A DNA stretch of 64,000 nucleotides, taken from the NCBI RefSeq assembly GCF_963675165.1, contig NC_087382.1:4255963-4319962 (forward strand), given 5' to 3'. Positions 60,416-64,000 of this stretch are shown here, in pieces. The notes under the pieces were generated by a model. That model was not told where the DNA came from, did not search any database, and saw nothing but the letters and a program-made list of their open reading frames with translations. Every line of letters starts with the position of its first letter. The first letter of the stretch is position 1. Origin of the DNA: Halichondria panicea. Lineage: Eukaryota; Porifera; Demospongiae; Suberitida; Halichondriidae. The translations under genes and the position numbers were made by a program.

Positions 60416-62212
60416 AATTAATTAGCTTGATGTTATCGCCGCCCCCAATGAAGTGGCTATGGCTTGTAGAGATGGGCGTGGGTCAATGGTTGTGCACTAA
60501 CCATCGATTTTATGCCTTGCTGCTGCCTCGATGGAAGTATGTGTGGCCTTTAAAAGCTGCACTCTGGTCAACTAAGCTGCTTAGCAAGCATGTAGACTAT
60601 TGTAGAGCTTGTGTCCACTTGTGAAGTGCCTGTGTACACAAATGGCTTGCTGCTTCCTCTTCGAAAATATTCTATGGCTACCAAGATAGTCCAGAGGGTC
60701 TACCAATGGATACTACTCAGTCCTACATGCTGTATAGCTTGTTTTAAACCTTTTTTTTTTAAGTGTCCTAATTGAACAGCTCAGCAGAACTTCAAAGGAT
60801 AATCGGATTCATGACACTATCCAATCTGCCACAGAATCCAATATCATGCAACATTCACAAGTTGATAACACGCTCCCTCCCAGATTGTTGTTGTAAAATT
60901 TACAACAATTTGACCAGTAAAGGGATAAGGGGAGTCGGACTGAATCTAAGCCTTGCTACAACTGCATGCTGCATTATACGTGGCACGTCACACTGCACTG
61001 CATTCATTCCGGTAAATCACGCCTAGATTTTCTTGGATAAAATTTTCATCGAGGTCAGTTTGCCCACGAATTTTTACCTCACGAAAATTACCCACTCATG
61101 CACATGCATAATTATAATTATAATTATATTATACAGACGACATAATTGCTACATTAATGGATACGCTCACCTCAATTTAATTATTATAAGAGTCATTACT
61201 CGTATACTCATTAGCAGCTATATAATAATATACATGCATGCACTATGCAATCACGACAATAATAATTATCCACAATAATAGCTCTGTACTCATCAGCAAT
61301 CGTTGTGTACTTGAAAGTAGTAGTTCTTCTTCTGCTGCATGAATGAGAATATGAATAATTATATGGAGGAGGCCGGGATAGACATTATAGCGTTTGCCGC
61401 TCATGAAAACACTAGCACTTATGTTATAGGTTATTAAGGGCTTTTAAGCTCTTCGTTGTGTAATTATAATACATGCACTAAAGCTATAATTATGCAACTG
61501 CATGGTGATGCATGCATGATGCATATATACTGTACTGGGTTATGATGCAGTGTTTGCTCATGAATTATTCGTTTTTTTGTGAGAAGGAAATATTGTTTCT
61601 GTGTCTATACTGTTGTACTGTTCATAAGTAACTATTACAGCGCTTGCTAGCTATCAGTACGCTAACTATAATTATAGACGGCACAACTTTACCGCAAGAT
61701 CTCGTGGTCATGCATATAATATAGCTGAGTTTAGTCGTCAAATAATTATAAGACTCTGACTGACAAGAACTATAAACATTGACCTATTATACCAACAGTT
61801 TGGGGGCAGCTCGAAGAGTTTTTGCTCCTGTCTACGAACTTCAACGATATTGAAGTAACAGCATGTTATTTAAATGGCCTGTATATATACAGTAGCTAGG
61901 CCTGTGCCAAATATTTCGAAAAAAAATTTTGAATAATAGGCATGCAGTCTTTTTTACAATTTGCACTGTGAAATTATTGAGTTGCACATGCGCATGCAGC
62001 AGCTCAGAACACGCCCACGTACATTTTACATGGCAGCAAACCTAATTTTGATGATGTTATATAGTCCAATCAATTGAGACCACATTTTTGGTACTATAAA
62101 GTTTGTTATTTCGCTGCTGAAATTGACTTAATCCCATTTTTTGGTGCTATATAATTATTTTATAGGTGTTTTATTTTGCTGCGATGTAGCTATAATTATG
62201 TTGAATAATAGC
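60416..62212. other. Spacer, no gene recognised
   Basis: 60427-61000 is less AT-rich and may be transposon-derived (short ORFs, no domain identified). A half MITE lies at about 60985-61095. The remainder is AT-rich with TGCATGCA and ATAATTAT strings. Confidence 0.45.
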
Positions 62213-62613
62213 TACCGTATATCTTCTAATTTATCGGACACTTCTAATTACCCGGACACTCTTTTGGGCAATTTTCGTTGTTCTAATACAACGGACACTC
62301 CAGTACTTTAATATTACATTTGTTCTAAATATCCGGACAATACCTTGAAAAGTTGAGTTACCATTTATAGACAGCAAGTAAGACTTGGAGTGCTGCAGTT
62401 AGATAGCTTTGAGTAGCTAGTTTTAGATAGTTATAGTGCAACTATTCAGTCGTACCTTGTTCTATTAAACTTAGCTAGCTCACATGCAGCTGCTTGCTTG
62501 TTCTAATTATTCCGGACACTTCGCATGCTCTATAAAAATCTGTTCCAATTATACCCGGACAATTTCCAAAATAATTATTTTTTGCTGTCCGATAAATTAG
62601 AAGATATACGGTA
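62213..62613. mobile_element. TA-flanked MITE, copy 2 (401 bp)
   Basis: Perfect terminal blocks TACCGTATATCTTCTAATTT and its reverse complement. The interior matches 32320-32697 almost base for base (GAGTAGCTAGTTTTAGATAG, GCATGCTCTATAAAAATCTG). Non-coding. Confidence 0.8.
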
Positions 62614-63620
62614 GGTGTCATAATTATGGGGTGATGAAGTTGAATAATAGTATAGTGTGAAGAATAATAGGTGAATATTTGGCAAAGGCCTACCTGTAGC
62701 CAAACAGTGGGGCAAAGCACATGCAGACTATATAGTATATAGCACAGACAGTATAATTGTTTAGTATCTAAACAAGCAGAGAAAAAATGTGTGCACATGT
62801 ATCTATTGTTATATCAGACATAATTGTGTACATGCATGCATGCATCTATATATATCATTGTCGTGTTTTGTGGCGTAATTACCGGTATAGACTGTGCAAC
62901 ACGAGTTTCTATACACCAAGTTTGATCAGTCTATACTGTTCGCCAGCAAAAATATATATATATATAGGGCTTTAGTGCAAGGCTAACGCATGTTGAATAG
63001 AAAAATTGTGCGAACATGCAGATGATGCTATGAAAGATTCTGAATTAAGAGACTTCAACAGCCTTCAATGTGAGTCAAACTAGCCATAACTCGAGAAAGA
63101 AGCTTTAGTTTGCTAATCCATGAATCGAGAACGTGCATGGTTAGAAGCCTATATAAGTTATTTTTCATCACATTGCAACCGTTGAACAGTTGTCACCTGG
63201 AACAGACAGCCAGCTTTACCGTATCCCTCGTGCGGCTACGCCTCGAGGCATAATAATGTGAATGTGGGTGTATTCTGAGCTACTGCACATAATATTATTA
63301 TGTAACTCAATTTTTCACACACATGCATGACAGTTGCATATTATTAATTATCATTGCCTATAATTATTTCATAGACTGCCTATAATTATATTATTCATTA
63401 TTCCGGAATATTTGGCACATGCATGCATGTCTAATTATGGTGCAAGCCTCTTGCATGCGTGCATGTATATAATTATAGAACTTCTCAGGTAGGTTAAGGC
63501 AGCTTTTTAAGCATTAAATTGAAGATGAAGTGTACTGTATACAACTCAGATTTATTGTATAATATCTTGACAATAGTACCTTTTCACCCAAATGTATTGT
63601 GGACATAAATACCATTAATT
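62614..63620. other. Spacer, no gene recognised
   Basis: AT-rich sequence with microsatellites. 63486-63620 matches 11588-11739, the left flank of the fold-back element. Nothing coding. Confidence 0.5.
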
Positions 63621-64000
63621 TGATAACACTATTACCATGGTTACTATCTTGTTGTGTGCGTTAGCTGTGACCAAAAATGACTGACCTTAACTAACATTTT
63701 AGAAATGCAGCCTCCAATATTACTTTATACAAAGCAATATTACTACCAAAAGAAAGCTATTGGTGATATCTAATAGAAAAAAGGTTAGTATTTGGTATGA
63801 GGTCATTCTAGCTCAGATTATAGTAACTTAATTGATAAAAATGCTAAAAAATGGAGAAAATTAATCATTCATATGCATACTGTACAAAATACATGAAAGC
63901 AGCCCTAAATACTAGCATAGTTCCTACTGTACTATAGTAAGAGCTTTCTTTTGATACTAAGATGGGGTCATGAAATTGTGTATTGGAGGCTGCATTCTGA
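63621..64000. mobile_element. Fold-back element, second copy, cut by the window end
   Basis: Matches 11740-12125 with small indels (GATAACACTATTACCATGG start, GCAGCCTCCAATATTAC, TATTGGAGGCTGCATTCTGA at the end). The right inverted end lies beyond the window. Confidence 0.75.

Overview
Eukaryotic, AT-rich DNA. Genes have many short exons (33-430 nt) with GT-AG introns, and the intergenic and intron sequence is crowded with TGCATGCA and ATAATTAT strings and with small fold-back transposons. Compact introns, exon-per-domain Ig/FN3 genes and this sequence texture suggest an early-branching marine metazoan; a demosponge such as Amphimedon is my best guess. That assignment is inference and no marker gene proves it. 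All exon models below were read by eye: ORF, splice dinucleotides, phase matching, and total coding length divisible by three.

The core of the window is a cluster of nine cell-surface protein genes. Four carry an Ig domain followed by FN3: A at 133-1113 (partial), D at 13761-16137, E at 21714-23539 and E2 at 41142-42985. Six genes carry a different cysteine-containing module that I do not recognise, here called the 'CP module'. It is one phase 1-1 exon of 366-375 nt and occurs in C (11120-13242), F (23695-27711), F2 (43134-46012), G (32920-35211), H (36916-39000) and I (55929-59586; CP plus two FN3). E, E2, H and I share a short cytoplasmic tail with conserved tyrosines ending in HIYEEI, close to the classic Src-family SH2 ligand YEEI. 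D has a different tyrosine tail with two NPxY motifs. G has lost the YEEI end. C has a tail with no tyrosine. F and F2 end right after a hydrophobic segment (GPI-anchor-like).

Layout: C/D, E/F and E2/F2 are head-to-head pairs. Each joins an Ig-FN3-FN3 receptor with a tyrosine tail to a CP-module protein without one. G, H and I instead carry CP module and tyrosine tail in one polypeptide, I with FN3 domains as well. The E/F unit is a recent segmental duplication (about 22690-30151 and 42137-48459). Its left breakpoint falls inside the receptor gene, so E and E2 share an almost identical Ig+FN3 ectodomain but have different second FN3, membrane and tail exons. Decayed tail exons at about 20.8, 35.6 and 54.9 kb point to birth-and-death evolution.

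Between the receptors lie copies of the 3' half of a JAMM/MPN metalloprotease gene (MPND/MYSM1 type) on the minus strand. The copy at 4219-7920 keeps the Hx H-x7-S-x2-D signature; the others are broken. They look like passengers of the tandem duplications.

Mobile DNA: tiny palindromic elements with 9-10 bp target duplications (2.36, 7.77, 13.45, 20.42 and 37.82 kb), TA-flanked fold-back elements, a 1.95-kb element with 0.5-kb inverted repeats at 48766-50720, and fragments of non-LTR retrotransposon reverse transcriptase (32.1, 53.0-53.7 and 60.1-60.4 kb). I found no rRNA or tRNA gene and no CRISPR array.
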